A DNA stretch of 64,000 bases from Bradyrhizobium arachidis (lineage in GTDB: Bacteria; Pseudomonadota; Alphaproteobacteria; Rhizobiales; Xanthobacteraceae), in NCBI RefSeq assembly GCF_015291705.1, contig NZ_CP030050.1, positions 1,674,001 through 1,738,000 of the forward strand, read 5' to 3'. This document shows, piece after piece, positions 19,472 to 29,113 of the stretch (within the stretch, counting starts at the first letter, position 1; every line of letters begins with the position of its first letter). The notes under the pieces are model-generated. The model did not search any database and had not been told where the DNA came from. It worked only from the letters and a program-made list of their open reading frames with translations. Position numbers and translations under genes: made by a program.

Positions 19472-20012
19472 CGGCTCCATCGATCTGCTACCGGCGCCGG
19501 CATGCATTTCGAACGTGGAGCGAAGCGAAGGATCGCCAGACGAGCCCCTCGCTTTAGTCCCCGCACGATGCGAGACAATGTACATTCGCCCATATAGCGC
19601 ATATGAATGCCGGCTTTGCCAGGTAATCCGAGCCAATTGAAAATGCGCCCGTGAGGGCCCGCGATCACCGGCGCGACTTTGTCTGGCTTGATCGCCGCCA
19701 ATCTGACTGACTGTGGAGACGCCAACCGGGCCGGTGATGACTGCCGCGGGTTATTTACCGTGGTGCTGTCGCCGGCGCCGCCACTGTACCGGTGAGTGGA
19801 ACCATCAAGAGGCGGCTCGGGGGCGACCCGACACACCGGCGGAGAACTTTTTGAAGTCGCGCGGCGCATCCATCATCGCCGCGGCGCGGCGGCCTTAGCA
19901 AGGATTGCAGATCGTTCCCTGGGTTTGGCGAACGCGGTTCACCTGATCGCTGACTGCCGTGAGATGGACCATGCGCAAACCACGGCATCCAGCACAAGCT
20001 ACTGTCATGCGC
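19472..20012. other. gap between ald and the fer-suf control region
   Basis: About 540 bases without a recognisable gene. A minus-strand frame crosses it but has no family likeness and runs back through the ald terminator, so it is not reported as a gene. Confidence 0.4.
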
Positions 20013-20028
20013 TGTGGGATTTGCGACA
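20013..20028. promoter_or_regulatory. NifA upstream activator sequence for fer-suf
   Basis: Exact TGT-N10-ACA (TGT GGGATTTGCG ACA), centred about 96 bases before the expected transcription start near 20117. Confidence 0.65.
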
Positions 20029-20090
20029 CCGTGTCGAGGCCGCGACTTGCGTTATCAAAAATAGCTCAGGCAAAATCGGGTTAAACTGTT

Positions 20091-20106
20091 TGGCACAAGA
20101 CTTGAA
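20091..20106 (+). promoter_or_regulatory. probable sigma-54 promoter of fer-sufBCDS
   Basis: TGGCACAAGACTTGAA has a perfect -24 half, but the -12 half reads GA instead of the nearly invariant GC. Spacing is correct and a NifA site lies at the right distance, so it is likely to be a weakened nif promoter. Confidence 0.5.
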
Positions 20107-20148
20107 AGCAAGAAACTGTCCGCAACTTTCGCTCATGGAATCGCAGTG

Positions 20149-20343
20149 ATGGCCTACAAGATAATCGCATCCCAGTGCACCGTGTGCGGTGCATGTGAGT
20201 TCGAATGTCCCAATGCCGCGATCAGCCTGAAGAACGATATATATGTGATCAATCCGACCCAGTGTACCCAATGTGAGGGGCACTTTGACGCGCCGCAATG
20301 CGCGGTCGTTTGCCCGGTGCCAGATACCTGTGTGCCGGCATAG
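20149..20343 (+). CDS. fer: 2[4Fe-4S] ferredoxin
   Basis: A 64-residue bacterial ferredoxin, [20 protein letters not shown] at the N-terminus. It has two cluster motifs: CxxCxxC followed by CP, and the second with the insertion usual for FdxN/FrxA-type proteins ([18 protein letters not shown]). Such ferredoxins pass low-potential electrons to nitrogenase or take part in cofactor assembly. It is the first gene behind the NifA-type promoter region and precedes sufB by 194 bases. It is closely similar in design to the frameshifted frxA at 41442. Confidence 0.93.
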   Translation: MAYKIIASQCTVCGACEFECPNAAISLKNDIYVINPTQCTQCEGHFDAPQCAVVCPVPDTCVPA

Positions 20344-20537
20344 GTGGAGTAGTCGATGAGGGGAGCTCCTGCGCGAAACATGATGAAGACGCTATCGACA
20401 GCGGCCGTCCGTCGGATTCGTCTTCTGTTTCTCTCGCTCGCTGGCCCCGAGTTGCCGGCGACTTGCGCGATCCGCTTGGATCGATTGCGGCGGAGTCCCT
20501 GCCGGCGGGAGTTGTCGTTGCCCCGGTGGAGCGGGCA
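20344..20537. other. fer-sufB spacer
   Basis: The sufB frame is open through this 194-base spacer, but the translated sequence is unlike SufB, which begins [11 protein letters not shown] at 20538. No other gene is recognised. Confidence 0.4.
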
Positions 20538-22031
20538 ATGGTAGCTTTACAAGAGACAGTCGAGCGCGTGAAGCGCATCGGCGACCAGTACCGATATGGG
20601 TTTGAGACCCTGATCGACTCCGAAAAGGCCCCCAAGGGGCTGTCGGAAGAGATCGTAAAATTCATCTCGCAGAAGAAGAATGAGCCCGCCTGGATGCTCC
20701 AGTGGCGGCTGGAGGCCTATCGGCGCTGGCTGACCATGACCGAGCCGACCTGGGCGCGCGTCGAGTATCCCAAGATCGACTTCCAGGACATCTACTATTA
20801 CGCGGCGCCGAAGCCGAAGAAGACGGTGACCTCGCTGGACGAAATCGATCCGGAGATCCTGAAGACCTACGAGAAGCTCGGCATCCCCTTGCGGGAAGTC
20901 GCCATGCTCGAAGGCGTCGAGCCCAAGGTGGGCGAGGAAGATCCCGCCCGCCGCAAGATCGCGGTCGACGCGGTCTTCGATTCGGTCTCGGTTGCGACCA
21001 CCTTCAAGGCGGAGCTGAAGAAGGCCGGCGTGATCTTCATGCCGATCTCGGAGGCGATCCGCGAGCATCCCGAGCTGGTGCAGAAATATCTGGGATCGGT
21101 GGTTCCGACCTCGGACAATTTCTACGCAACGCTGAACTCGGCGGTGTTCTCCGACGGCTCGTTCGTCTACGTGCCGCCGGGCGTGCGCTGCCCGATGGAG
21201 CTGTCGACCTATTTCCGCATCAACGAGCGCAACACCGGCCAGTTCGAGCGCACGCTGATCATCGCCGACAAGGGCTCCTACGTCTCCTATCTCGAGGGCT
21301 GCACTGCGCCGCAGCGCGACGAGAATCAGCTGCACGCGGCCGTGGTCGAGCTCGTGGCGCTCGATGACGCCGAGATCAAATATTCGACGGTGCAGAACTG
21401 GTATCCCGGCAATTCGGAAGGCAAGGGCGGCATCTACAACTTCGTCACCAAGCGTGGCGACTGCCGCGGTGATCGTTCCAAGATCTCCTGGACCCAGGTC
21501 GAAACCGGCTCGGCGATCACCTGGAAGTACCCGAGCTGTATCCTGCGTGGCGACAATTCGAGCGGCGAGTTCTACTCGATCGCGATCTCGAACGGCTTCC
21601 AGCAGGTCGATTCGGGCACCAAGATGATCCATCTCGGCAAGAACACGTCGAGCCGCATCATCTCCAAGGGCATCGCGGCGGGCAAGTCGCAGAACACCTA
21701 TCGCGGTCTCGTCACCGCGCATCGGAAAGCGACCGGCGCGCGCAACTTCACCGCCTGCGATTCGCTGCTGATCGGCGACAAATGCGGCGCGCACACGGTG
21801 CCGTACATCGAGGCCAAGAACTCGTCGGCAACGTTCGAGCACGAAGCAACGACCTCGAAGATCTCCGAGGACGTGCTGTTCTACTGCATCCAGCGCGGCC
21901 TTTCGCAGGAAGAGGCCGTCGGCCTCGTCGTCAACGGCTTCGTCAAGAAAGTTCTGCAAAAGCTGCCGATGGAATTCGCAGTGGAAGCGCAGAAGCTAAT
22001 CTCGATCTCGCTCGACGGATCTGTCGGATAA
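20538..22031 (+). CDS. sufB: Fe-S cluster assembly scaffold SufB
   Basis: A 497-residue SufB, starting at ATG 20538 although the frame is open further upstream. The typical blocks are present: [58 protein letters not shown], and the C-terminal [20 protein letters not shown] with the catalytic cysteine region. SufB is the core scaffold of the SufBCD complex that builds Fe-S clusters under oxidative or iron-poor conditions. Codon use is strikingly GC-rich at third positions compared with sufC, sufD and sufS next to it. The gene is long enough on the opposite strand to leave a 470-codon shadow frame. Confidence 0.95.
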   Translation: MVALQETVERVKRIGDQYRYGFETLIDSEKAPKGLSEEIVKFISQKKNEPAWMLQWRLEAYRRWLTMTEPTWARVEYPKIDFQDIYYYAAPKPKKTVTSLDEIDPEILKTYEKLGIPLREVAMLEGVEPKVGEEDPARRKIAVDAVFDSVSVATTFKAELKKAGVIFMPISEAIREHPELVQKYLGSVVPTSDNFYATLNSAVFSDGSFVYVPPGVRCPMELSTYFRINERNTGQFERTLIIADKGSYVSYLEGCTAPQRDENQLHAAVVELVALDDAEIKYSTVQNWYPGNSEGKGGIYNFVTKRGDCRGDRSKISWTQVETGSAITWKYPSCILRGDNSSGEFYSIAISNGFQQVDSGTKMIHLGKNTSSRIISKGIAAGKSQNTYRGLVTAHRKATGARNFTACDSLLIGDKCGAHTVPYIEAKNSSATFEHEATTSKISEDVLFYCIQRGLSQEEAVGLVVNGFVKKVLQKLPMEFAVEAQKLISISLDGSVG

Positions 22032-22042
22032 CCCAACCTCCC

Positions 22043-22067
22043 GCGAGCCGCCCCGAATGCGGCTCGC
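22043..22067. other. hairpin in the sufB-sufC spacer
   Basis: A 9-bp perfect stem GCGAGCCGC/GCGGCTCGC with a 7-base loop sits 12 bases after the sufB stop. No T run follows, so it is more likely an mRNA-stability or partial attenuation element than a full terminator. Confidence 0.55.
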
Positions 22068-22095
22068 CAGATGACATTTCAGGGATCAGATTAGA

Positions 22096-22848
22096 ATGGC
22101 GCTACTCGAAATCCGAGATTTGCATGTTGGTGTCGAACACCGCGAAGTTATTTGCGGCCTCGATCTTAACGTCCATGCGGGTGAGGTGCACGCGATCATG
22201 GGACCGAACGGCTCCGGCAAATCGACCCTGTCGCACGTCATTGCCGGCAAACCCGGCTACGAAGTCATCGACGGCCAGATCCTGTTCAAGGGCGAGGACC
22301 TTCTCGAGATGGACCCGGACGAACGCGCCGCCGCGGGCGTGTTCCTGGCATTCCAGTATCCGGTCGAGATCGCTGGCGTGACCACCATGAACTTCCTGCG
22401 GGCGGCACTGAACGCCCAGCGAAAGGCGCGGGACCAGCAGGAATTCTCCACCCCCGAATTTCTGAAAAGAGTCCGCAAGGTGGCCGGTTCACTCAACATT
22501 CGCCAGGACATGCTCAAGCGTGGCGTTAATGTCGGATTCTCCGGCGGCGAGAAGAAGCGCAACGAAATTTTGCAGATGGCATTGTTGGAGCCGAGTCTGT
22601 GCATCCTTGACGAGATCGATTCCGGCCTCGACATCGACGCGCTGCGTATCGTCGCCAATGGCATCAACGGCTTGCGTTCGCCCGAACGAGCGATGATCGT
22701 GATCACGCACTATCGGCGGCTTCTCGACCATGTCGTGCCGGACGTTGTGCACGTGATGTCTAAAGGGCGGATCGTGAAGAGCGGCGACAAGGAACTCGCG
22801 CTGGAGCTCGAAGCCTGTGGCTACGGCCAATTCGAAGACGCGGCCTGA
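22096..22848 (+). CDS. sufC: Fe-S assembly ATPase SufC
   Basis: A 250-residue ABC-type ATPase. Walker A is GPNGSGKSTLSHVIAG, the signature is FSGGEKKRNEILQM, and Walker B is LCILDEIDSGLDIDALRIV, followed by the ITHYRRLL switch histidine. SufC powers conformational change in the SufBCD scaffold. It follows sufB by 64 bases and precedes sufD by 17, in one operon. Confidence 0.95.
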   Translation: MALLEIRDLHVGVEHREVICGLDLNVHAGEVHAIMGPNGSGKSTLSHVIAGKPGYEVIDGQILFKGEDLLEMDPDERAAAGVFLAFQYPVEIAGVTTMNFLRAALNAQRKARDQQEFSTPEFLKRVRKVAGSLNIRQDMLKRGVNVGFSGGEKKRNEILQMALLEPSLCILDEIDSGLDIDALRIVANGINGLRSPERAMIVITHYRRLLDHVVPDVVHVMSKGRIVKSGDKELALELEACGYGQFEDAA

Positions 22849-22865
22849 CGGCTCTAGGGGCTCCG

Positions 22866-24188
22866 ATGAAGCAGGTTTTGCCCAAAGCCGACCCCCAACG
22901 CACAAGTGGCAATGTTTTCGCTGCGGCGCGTGGACGGCTGCCTGGTGCAGGCCTTGTTCCTCAAATCCGGGCGAGCGCATTTGAGGTCTACGAGCGTACC
23001 GGCCTTCCGCATCGGGGCATGGAGGACTGGAAATACACCGATCTGCGCGCCCTGATCGGCGAGGTGCTGCCACTCGCTCCGCGACCGGATGCGGAGGCAC
23101 TAGTGCGCGCAAAGGTGTCGGCCCAGCATGTGTCTGCCGATCAGGCGGTCAAACTGGTTTTGGTGGATGGTATATTCGTGCCGGAGCTATCCGATCTCGG
23201 CAAGCTGGAAAATGGACTTGTTGTGCGGTCGCTGCGAGAGGTTCTGGAGAATTCGGTCCCTGGCGACATGGCAGGTCTGGTGCTGTCGACGACGAGCGAT
23301 TCCGCTATCTCGCTCAACGCCGCAATGGCAACAGATGGCCTGGTGATTACGATCTCCGACGGCAACGCGGTGAAGCGTCCAATTCAAATCGTGCACGTCG
23401 CAACCGGCGTGTCGGTGTCCACCTTTACACGCTCGTATCTACAGCTTGGTAAAGGCGCGCATGCGGCCATCGTGGAAAGTTTCGTCTCGGCTGAACGCGC
23501 GAGCGGCTATCAAGCCAACGATGCGATAATCGCCCTAGTCGGTAACGAGGCGAGCCTTTCGTATATCCACGTCGCAGCCGCGGCCTCTGACGCCGTGAAT
23601 ATCTCGTCGGCGATCATCGCAGTCGGCGCCAGGGCTAAGCTCGACCTCTTCAGCATGACCTGCAGCGGCTCCATCAGCCGCTATCAGGGATTCATCTCGC
23701 TGGCTGGCGAGGGAACCGATGTCTCGGCGAATGGAGTTAATCTCATCAGGGGCGAGCTTCACGCCGACACAACTATGGTGGTCGACCATGCCGTGCCACA
23801 TTGCACCAGTCGGGAGAAGTTCCGCGCGGTCGTCGACGATCGAGGCCGCTCGGTATTTCAGGGCCGAATTGTCGTTCGTCCTGCCGCCCGGAAGACGGAC
23901 GCCACCCTGACGACGCGAGCGTTGCTCTTATCCGACGAGGCTGAGGCCGACAGTAAGCCGGAACTTGAAATCTTGGCTGACGACGTGACCTGCGGCCACG
24001 GAGCGACATCGGGTGCGCTGGACAACAGTCTCGTATTCTATCTGCGCGCTCGAGGGCTACCCGAGAAGGATGCGAAGTCGTTGCTGATTAAGGCGTTCCT
24101 TGGCGAGTCGATTGAGGAGATCACTTCCGAGAATCTGCGCGATTTTGTGACAGCTCAAGCTGAACACTGGCTGCAGGCGGGGCGATGA
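22866..24188 (+). CDS. sufD: Fe-S assembly protein SufD
   Basis: A 440-residue SufD. The N-terminal region carries TGLPHRGMEDWKYTDLRAL, a SufD hallmark. The beta-helix part has DVSANGVNLIRGELHADTTM and the C-terminal block has DDVTCGHGATSGALDNSLVF and RGLPEKDAKSLLIKAFLGE. SufD pairs with SufB and helps iron entry. The stop overlaps the sufS ATG (ATGA), which indicates translational coupling. Confidence 0.94.
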   Translation: MKQVLPKADPQRTSGNVFAAARGRLPGAGLVPQIRASAFEVYERTGLPHRGMEDWKYTDLRALIGEVLPLAPRPDAEALVRAKVSAQHVSADQAVKLVLVDGIFVPELSDLGKLENGLVVRSLREVLENSVPGDMAGLVLSTTSDSAISLNAAMATDGLVITISDGNAVKRPIQIVHVATGVSVSTFTRSYLQLGKGAHAAIVESFVSAERASGYQANDAIIALVGNEASLSYIHVAAAASDAVNISSAIIAVGARAKLDLFSMTCSGSISRYQGFISLAGEGTDVSANGVNLIRGELHADTTMVVDHAVPHCTSREKFRAVVDDRGRSVFQGRIVVRPAARKTDATLTTRALLLSDEAEADSKPELEILADDVTCGHGATSGALDNSLVFYLRARGLPEKDAKSLLIKAFLGESIEEITSENLRDFVTAQAEHWLQAGR

Positions 24189-25432
24189 GCGCACATCCCG
24201 CGGTGAGCAATGGCAGTTACGACGTCAACCGTATACGTACGGACTTTCCCGCGCTCGCCATGACGGTGTACGGCAGGCCGCTTGTTTACCTCGATAACGC
24301 TGCATCCTCGCAAAAGCCAAACGCGGTGCTTGACCGTATGATGCGGGTGTACTCCAGCGAATACGCCAACGTTCATCGCGGCTTGCACTACCTCGCAAAC
24401 GCGGCGACCGAGGCGTATGAAGGCGCCCGTACCAAGGTGGCGCGGTTTGTGAACGCGCGTACAAACGAAGAGATCATCTTCACTCGGAGCGCCACGGAGG
24501 CAATCAATCTGGTCGCCCAGACTTTTGGCCGTGAACGCATTAAGTCGGGTGATGAGATCGTGCTCTCCATTATGGAACACCATTCGAACATTGTGCCATG
24601 GCACCTTCTCAGGGAACGACTCGGTGCAGTGATCAAATGGGCGCCAGTGGATGATGACGGAAACTTCTTGCTCGATGAGTTTGAGCGACTGCTGACCCCG
24701 CGCACCAAGATGGTTGCAATCACACAAATGTCGAACGTGCTCGGCACGGTATTGCCGGTGAAAGACGTGGTGAGGATCGCGCATGCTCGTGATATCCCGG
24801 TGCTGGTTGACGGCTCGCAAGCTTGCGTCCATCTGAGCGCCGACGTTTGCGACATTGACTGCGATTTCTACGTCATGACAGGCCACAAACTCTATGGTCC
24901 GACCGGGATCGGTGTTCTTTACGGCAAGTCTGAGCATCTGGCATCGATGCCGCCCTTCAACGGCGGCGGGGAGATGATCCGCGAGGTCTCGCGTTCCGGC
25001 GTCATTTATGGTGATCCGCCACACCGGTTCGAAGCAGGTACGCCGCCGATCGTCGAAGCCATCGGTTTAGGGGCAGCTATCGATTACATCAATTCAATAG
25101 GCAAGGTGCAAATCCGCAGGCACGAGAGCGTACTGCTCGCTTACGCGCAGGAGAGGCTGGCGGGGATCAATTTCATGCGCATGATCGGGACCGCGGCACA
25201 CAAGGGACCGATCGTTTCCTTTGATATGAAGGGGGCGCATGCGCATGATATTGCCACCGTCATCGACCGCGCCGGCGTGGCGGTGCGGGCGGGGACCCAT
25301 TGTGCGATGCCGCTGCTCAAGCGCTTCGGCGTGCTGGCAACGTGCCGCGCGTCCCTCGGACTTTACAATACACGTCAGGAGATCGATGTGCTCGTGCGTG
25401 CGCTTATCAAGGCGCGGCAGCTGTTCTCGTGA
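24185..25432 (+). CDS. sufS: cysteine desulfurase SufS
   Basis: A 415-residue group II cysteine desulfurase. The PLP lysine lies in MTGHKLYGPTGIGVLY, and the catalytic cysteine in LATCRASLGLYNT (about Cys387). RAGTHCAMPLLKRFG is the substrate-binding block. SufS removes sulfur from cysteine for Fe-S cluster assembly. It normally works with SufE, which is not in this window. A separate desulfurase, NifS, lies at 37283, so the island carries two sulfur donors. Confidence 0.95.
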   Translation: MSAHPAVSNGSYDVNRIRTDFPALAMTVYGRPLVYLDNAASSQKPNAVLDRMMRVYSSEYANVHRGLHYLANAATEAYEGARTKVARFVNARTNEEIIFTRSATEAINLVAQTFGRERIKSGDEIVLSIMEHHSNIVPWHLLRERLGAVIKWAPVDDDGNFLLDEFERLLTPRTKMVAITQMSNVLGTVLPVKDVVRIAHARDIPVLVDGSQACVHLSADVCDIDCDFYVMTGHKLYGPTGIGVLYGKSEHLASMPPFNGGGEMIREVSRSGVIYGDPPHRFEAGTPPIVEAIGLGAAIDYINSIGKVQIRRHESVLLAYAQERLAGINFMRMIGTAAHKGPIVSFDMKGAHAHDIATVIDRAGVAVRAGTHCAMPLLKRFGVLATCRASLGLYNTRQEIDVLVRALIKARQLFS

Positions 25433-25687
25433 TTCGGCTAGCCTGCGATCTCCAGGTGGGCAGCTCGCATAGAGGCCTGGAGGATGAGGTCATGCACCTC
25501 ATCGCAAAATAGCAGGTAAGCACCTGTAGGTCGCAACAAGCATACATAGGATTGATGGGCCTGTGTCGGCCAGCCGCTCTTGCGGCCGGTCTTCCAGTGC
25601 GGCGCCTTCGGCGAGGTCGATCGCAGAGTACTGCGATCGCGAACACGCTCGAGAATTGGGCTGGCAATTTCACGCATAGCCAGCCCT

Positions 25688-25703
25688 TGTTCAATTTCGA
25701 ACA
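25688..25703. promoter_or_regulatory. NifA upstream activator sequence 1 for nifD
   Basis: Exact TGT-N10-ACA (TGT TCAATTTCGA ACA), nearly symmetric, centred about 154 bases before the expected transcription start near 25850. Confidence 0.75.
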
Positions 25704-25737
25704 GGGCCAAGCCAAGAGTTCTCTGCCCCAAGCGTAA

Positions 25738-25753
25738 TGTCGGGTTCGCAACA
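25738..25753. promoter_or_regulatory. NifA upstream activator sequence 2 for nifD
   Basis: A second exact TGT-N10-ACA (TGT CGGGTTCGCA ACA), 50 bases after the first. Tandem NifA sites before nifD are known from B. japonicum. Confidence 0.75.
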
Positions 25754-25823
25754 CCAGCCACCGTAACCGCACGAGGCGCGCTAAGCGATTTTGATTGCTA
25801 AGTTTTTGGTGCTTATGATGCGC

Positions 25824-25839
25824 TGGCATGCTGGTTGCA
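25824..25839 (+). promoter_or_regulatory. sigma-54 promoter of the nifDKENX operon
   Basis: TGGCATGCTGGTTGCA: GG and GC at the correct ten-base spacing. Transcription should begin near 25850, 44 bases before nifD. Confidence 0.85.
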
Positions 25840-25893
25840 AAAGTCTTGCCCAAGAGGCCGCCCTCGCAACAGCTAACTTTTGAAGGACATCAG

Positions 25894-27396
25894 ATGAGTC
25901 TCGCCACGACCCAGAGCATCGCAGAAATCAGGGCTCGCAATAAAGAGCTCATCGAGGAGGTGCTGAAGGTCTATCCGGAGAAAACCGCGAAACGGCGTGC
26001 CAAGCACCTCAACGTTCACCAAGCCGGCAAGTCAGATTGCGGGGTGAAGTCCAATATCAAATCCATACCTGGCGTGATGACAATCAGAGGCTGCGCCTAT
26101 GCAGGGTCAAAGGGAGTGGTCTGGGGACCGATCAAGGACATGGTCCATATCAGCCATGGCCCGGTAGGCTGCGGTCAATATTCGTGGGGCTCCCGACGAA
26201 ATTATTACGTTGGCACGACGGGGATCGATAGCTTCGTGACCCTGCAGTTCACCTCCGACTTCCAGGAAAAGGATATCGTATTCGGTGGCGACAAAAAGCT
26301 GGTCAAAATTCTTGACGAAATCCAGGAGCTGTTTCCGCTCAACAACGGCATCACGATCCAATCGGAATGCCCGATCGGATTGATCGGTGACGACATCGAG
26401 GCCGTGTCGAGAGCGAAGTCCAAGGAATACGGCGGCAAGACCATCGTGCCGGTCCGTTGTGAGGGCTTTCGGGGTGTGTCGCAATCACTAGGCCATCACA
26501 TCGCCAACGATGCGGTGCGCGATTGGATTTTCGACCAGCTCGAGTCCGATGGCAAACCAAAGTTTGAGCCGACGCCGTACGATGTTGCGATCATCGGAGA
26601 CTACAATATCGGCGGGGACGCCTGGTCATCGCGAATTCTGCTAGAGGAGATGGGCCTGCGGGTGATAGCGCAGTGGTCCGGCGACGGTTCACTAGCTGAG
26701 CTCGAGGCAACGCCGAAGGCAAAGCTCAACATTCTGCATTGCTACCGTTCTATGAACTACATCTCGCGCCACATGGAAGAGAAGTTCGGTATCCCCTGGT
26801 GCGAGTACAACTTCTTCGGACCTTCAAAGATCGCAGAGTCGCTGCGCAAGATTGCTGGCTATTTCGACGACAAGATCAAGGAAGGCGCCGAGCGGGTGAT
26901 TGAAAAGTACCAACCGCTGGTGAACGCTGTGATCGCAAAATATCGCCCGCGCCTGGAGAGCAAGACGGTGATGCTGTACGTCGGAGGGCTCCGTCCGCGT
27001 CATGTGATCGGCGCATACGAGGACCTCGGGATGGAAGTCATTGGTACCGGATACGAGTTCGGTCACAACGACGACTATCAGCGCACAGCTCAGCACTACG
27101 TAAAGGACAGCACGCTCATCTACGATGACGTTAATGGCTATGAGTTCGAGCGCTTCGTAGAAAAGCTCCAGCCTGACCTCGTCGGCTCGGGCATCAAGGA
27201 AAAATACGTTTTTCAAAAGATGGGTGTGCCGTTCCGGCAGATGCACTCCTGGGACTATTCGGGCCCATATCACGGCTATGATGGCTTTGCCATCTTTGCC
27301 CGCGACATGGACATGGCCATCAACTCGCCCGTCTGGAAGAAAACGAAGGCCCCCTGGAAGGAAGCTTCGAGGGCCAAGCTCCTGGCTGCAGAATAA
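25894..27396 (+). CDS. nifD: nitrogenase MoFe protein alpha chain NifD
   Basis: A 500-residue protein starting at ATG 25894 after GAAGGA. P-cluster cysteines lie in [22 protein letters not shown] and [11 protein letters not shown]. The FeMo-cofactor is held by the cysteine in [11 protein letters not shown] and the histidine in [16 protein letters not shown]. With NifK it forms the tetramer that reduces N2. The gene is complete and leads the operon behind a double NifA-site promoter. Confidence 0.98.
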   Translation: MSLATTQSIAEIRARNKELIEEVLKVYPEKTAKRRAKHLNVHQAGKSDCGVKSNIKSIPGVMTIRGCAYAGSKGVVWGPIKDMVHISHGPVGCGQYSWGSRRNYYVGTTGIDSFVTLQFTSDFQEKDIVFGGDKKLVKILDEIQELFPLNNGITIQSECPIGLIGDDIEAVSRAKSKEYGGKTIVPVRCEGFRGVSQSLGHHIANDAVRDWIFDQLESDGKPKFEPTPYDVAIIGDYNIGGDAWSSRILLEEMGLRVIAQWSGDGSLAELEATPKAKLNILHCYRSMNYISRHMEEKFGIPWCEYNFFGPSKIAESLRKIAGYFDDKIKEGAERVIEKYQPLVNAVIAKYRPRLESKTVMLYVGGLRPRHVIGAYEDLGMEVIGTGYEFGHNDDYQRTAQHYVKDSTLIYDDVNGYEFERFVEKLQPDLVGSGIKEKYVFQKMGVPFRQMHSWDYSGPYHGYDGFAIFARDMDMAINSPVWKKTKAPWKEASRAKLLAAE

Positions 27397-27462
27397 ACCA
27401 ACTCATCTCGGTCTGCGCGAAGGCCGGGGCGACACCAATCTCGATTGTGAAGGATTTCAACA

Positions 27463-29019
27463 ATGGCGCAGAGTGCCGAACACGTGCTCGATCATCTCGA
27501 ACTGTTCCGAGGTCCAGAATACCAGGAGATGCTGGCCAAGAAGAAGATATTCGAGAATCCGCGCGATCCCGCCGAGGTCGAACGCATCAAGGAATGGACG
27601 AAGACGGCCGAATATCGCGAAAAGAACTTTGCGCGGGAGGCGCTAGCGGTAAATCCGGCCAAGGCATGCCAGCCGCTTGGCGCCGTATTCGCCTCTGTTG
27701 GCTTTGAGGGCACGCTGCCCTTCGTCCACGGCTCGCAAGGCTGCGTTGCCTACTACCGCAGCCATCTGTCGCGGCACTTTAAGGAGCCTTCTTCCTGCGT
27801 CTCCTCGTCGATGACGGAAGACGCTGCCGTATTCGGCGGTCTGAACAACATGATCGACGGGCTCGCGAACAGCTACAACATGTACAAACCCAAGATGATT
27901 GCGGTCTCGACCACCTGCATGGCCGAGGTGATCGGCGATGACCTCAATGCCTTCATCAAAACGTCGAAAGAAAAAGGCTCGGTCCCGGCGGACTTCGACG
28001 TGCCATTCGCCCATACGCCGGCGTTCGTCGGGAGCCACGTCACCGGTTATGACAATGCGCTCAAGGGCATTCTGGAGCATTTTTGGGACGGTAAGGCCGG
28101 AACAGCGCCGAAGCTGGCGCGCAAGCAGAACGGGGCGATCAACATCATTGGCGGGTTCGATGGCTATACTGTCGGGAACCTTCGCGAAATCAAGCGCATC
28201 TTGGCGTTGATGGGCATCCAGCACACGATTCTCGCTGATAATTCTGAAGTCTTCGATACTCCGACAGACGGCGAATTCCGGATGTATGACGGAGGCACGA
28301 CGCTGGAAGATGCGGCCAACGCGGTTCACGCCAAGGCGACAATCTCCATGCAGCAGTGGTGCACCGAAAAAACGCTGCCATTCGTTGCTGAGCATGGGCA
28401 GGACATCGTATCCTTCAACTACCCGGTGGGCTTATCCGCAACGGATGACTTTATCGTGGCGCTGTCACGCATCAGCGGCAAGGAGATTCCCGAGCAGCTT
28501 GCGCGAGAACGTGGCCGCTTGGTCGACGCCATCGCTGACTCCAGCGCGCATATCCATGGCAAGAAGTTCGCGATCTATGGCGATCCGGATCTTTGCTATG
28601 GGCTGGCTGCGTTTCTGCTCGAACTCGGCGCCGAACCGACCCATGTGCTGTCCACGAACGGCAGCAAGGCATGGCACGAAAAAATGCAGATGCTGCTTGC
28701 AAGCTCGCCATTCGGGCAGGGCTGCCAAGCCTATCCGGGCCGGGACCTCTGGCACATGCGCTCACTCCTGTTCACCGAGCCAGTCGATTTTCTGATTGGC
28801 AACACCTATGGCAAGTATCTGGAGCGCGATACTGGAACGCCACTGATCCGCATCGGCTTTCCGGTTTTTGATCGGCATCACCATCACCGGTCCCCCCTAT
28901 GGGGCTATCAGGGCGGCCTGAATGTACTCGTGAAGATCCTGGACAAGGTCTTCGATGAAATGGACAAGAAGACGAACGTTCTTGGCAAAACTGACTACAG
29001 CTTTGACATCATTCGTTGA
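27463..29019 (+). CDS. nifK: nitrogenase MoFe protein beta chain NifK
   Basis: A 518-residue protein at ATG 27463. P-cluster cysteines are seen in [24 protein letters not shown] and [13 protein letters not shown]. It pairs with NifD and carries half of each P-cluster. It follows nifD by 66 bases. A stable hairpin lies just after its stop, before nifE. Confidence 0.98.
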   Translation: MAQSAEHVLDHLELFRGPEYQEMLAKKKIFENPRDPAEVERIKEWTKTAEYREKNFAREALAVNPAKACQPLGAVFASVGFEGTLPFVHGSQGCVAYYRSHLSRHFKEPSSCVSSSMTEDAAVFGGLNNMIDGLANSYNMYKPKMIAVSTTCMAEVIGDDLNAFIKTSKEKGSVPADFDVPFAHTPAFVGSHVTGYDNALKGILEHFWDGKAGTAPKLARKQNGAINIIGGFDGYTVGNLREIKRILALMGIQHTILADNSEVFDTPTDGEFRMYDGGTTLEDAANAVHAKATISMQQWCTEKTLPFVAEHGQDIVSFNYPVGLSATDDFIVALSRISGKEIPEQLARERGRLVDAIADSSAHIHGKKFAIYGDPDLCYGLAAFLLELGAEPTHVLSTNGSKAWHEKMQMLLASSPFGQGCQAYPGRDLWHMRSLLFTEPVDFLIGNTYGKYLERDTGTPLIRIGFPVFDRHHHHRSPLWGYQGGLNVLVKILDKVFDEMDKKTNVLGKTDYSFDIIR

Positions 29020-29035
29020 TGAGCGACCGTGTCGC

Positions 29036-29062
29036 GTGCCATCGCAATAACTGCGATGGCAC
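29036..29062. other. hairpin between nifK and nifE
   Basis: An 11-bp perfect stem GTGCCATCGCA/TGCGATGGCAC with the loop ATAAC lies 17 bases after the nifK stop and 52 before nifE. No T run follows. It sits at the boundary between structural and assembly genes, a place where a 3' stabilising hairpin would raise NifDK over NifEN. Confidence 0.65.
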
Positions 29063-29113
29063 AAGCACATGACCGTTGACCATGCAATTAGTTTGCGCTG
29101 AGAGGAAAAAAGG

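Larger units (their letters stand above)
25433..25893. other. nifD upstream region
   Basis: 461 bases without a gene. It contains the two NifA sites and the -24/-12 promoter listed separately. The first 250 bases show a weak minus-strand frame with no recognisable product. Confidence 0.6.

Noticed and set aside
19339..19869. 176-codon minus-strand frame between ald and fer
   Set aside because: It reads through the ald terminator and into the ald 3' end and shows no recognised family.
20547..21959. 470-codon open frame on the strand opposite sufB
   Set aside because: It is an exact shadow of sufB caused by very high third-position GC; its translation has no family likeness.
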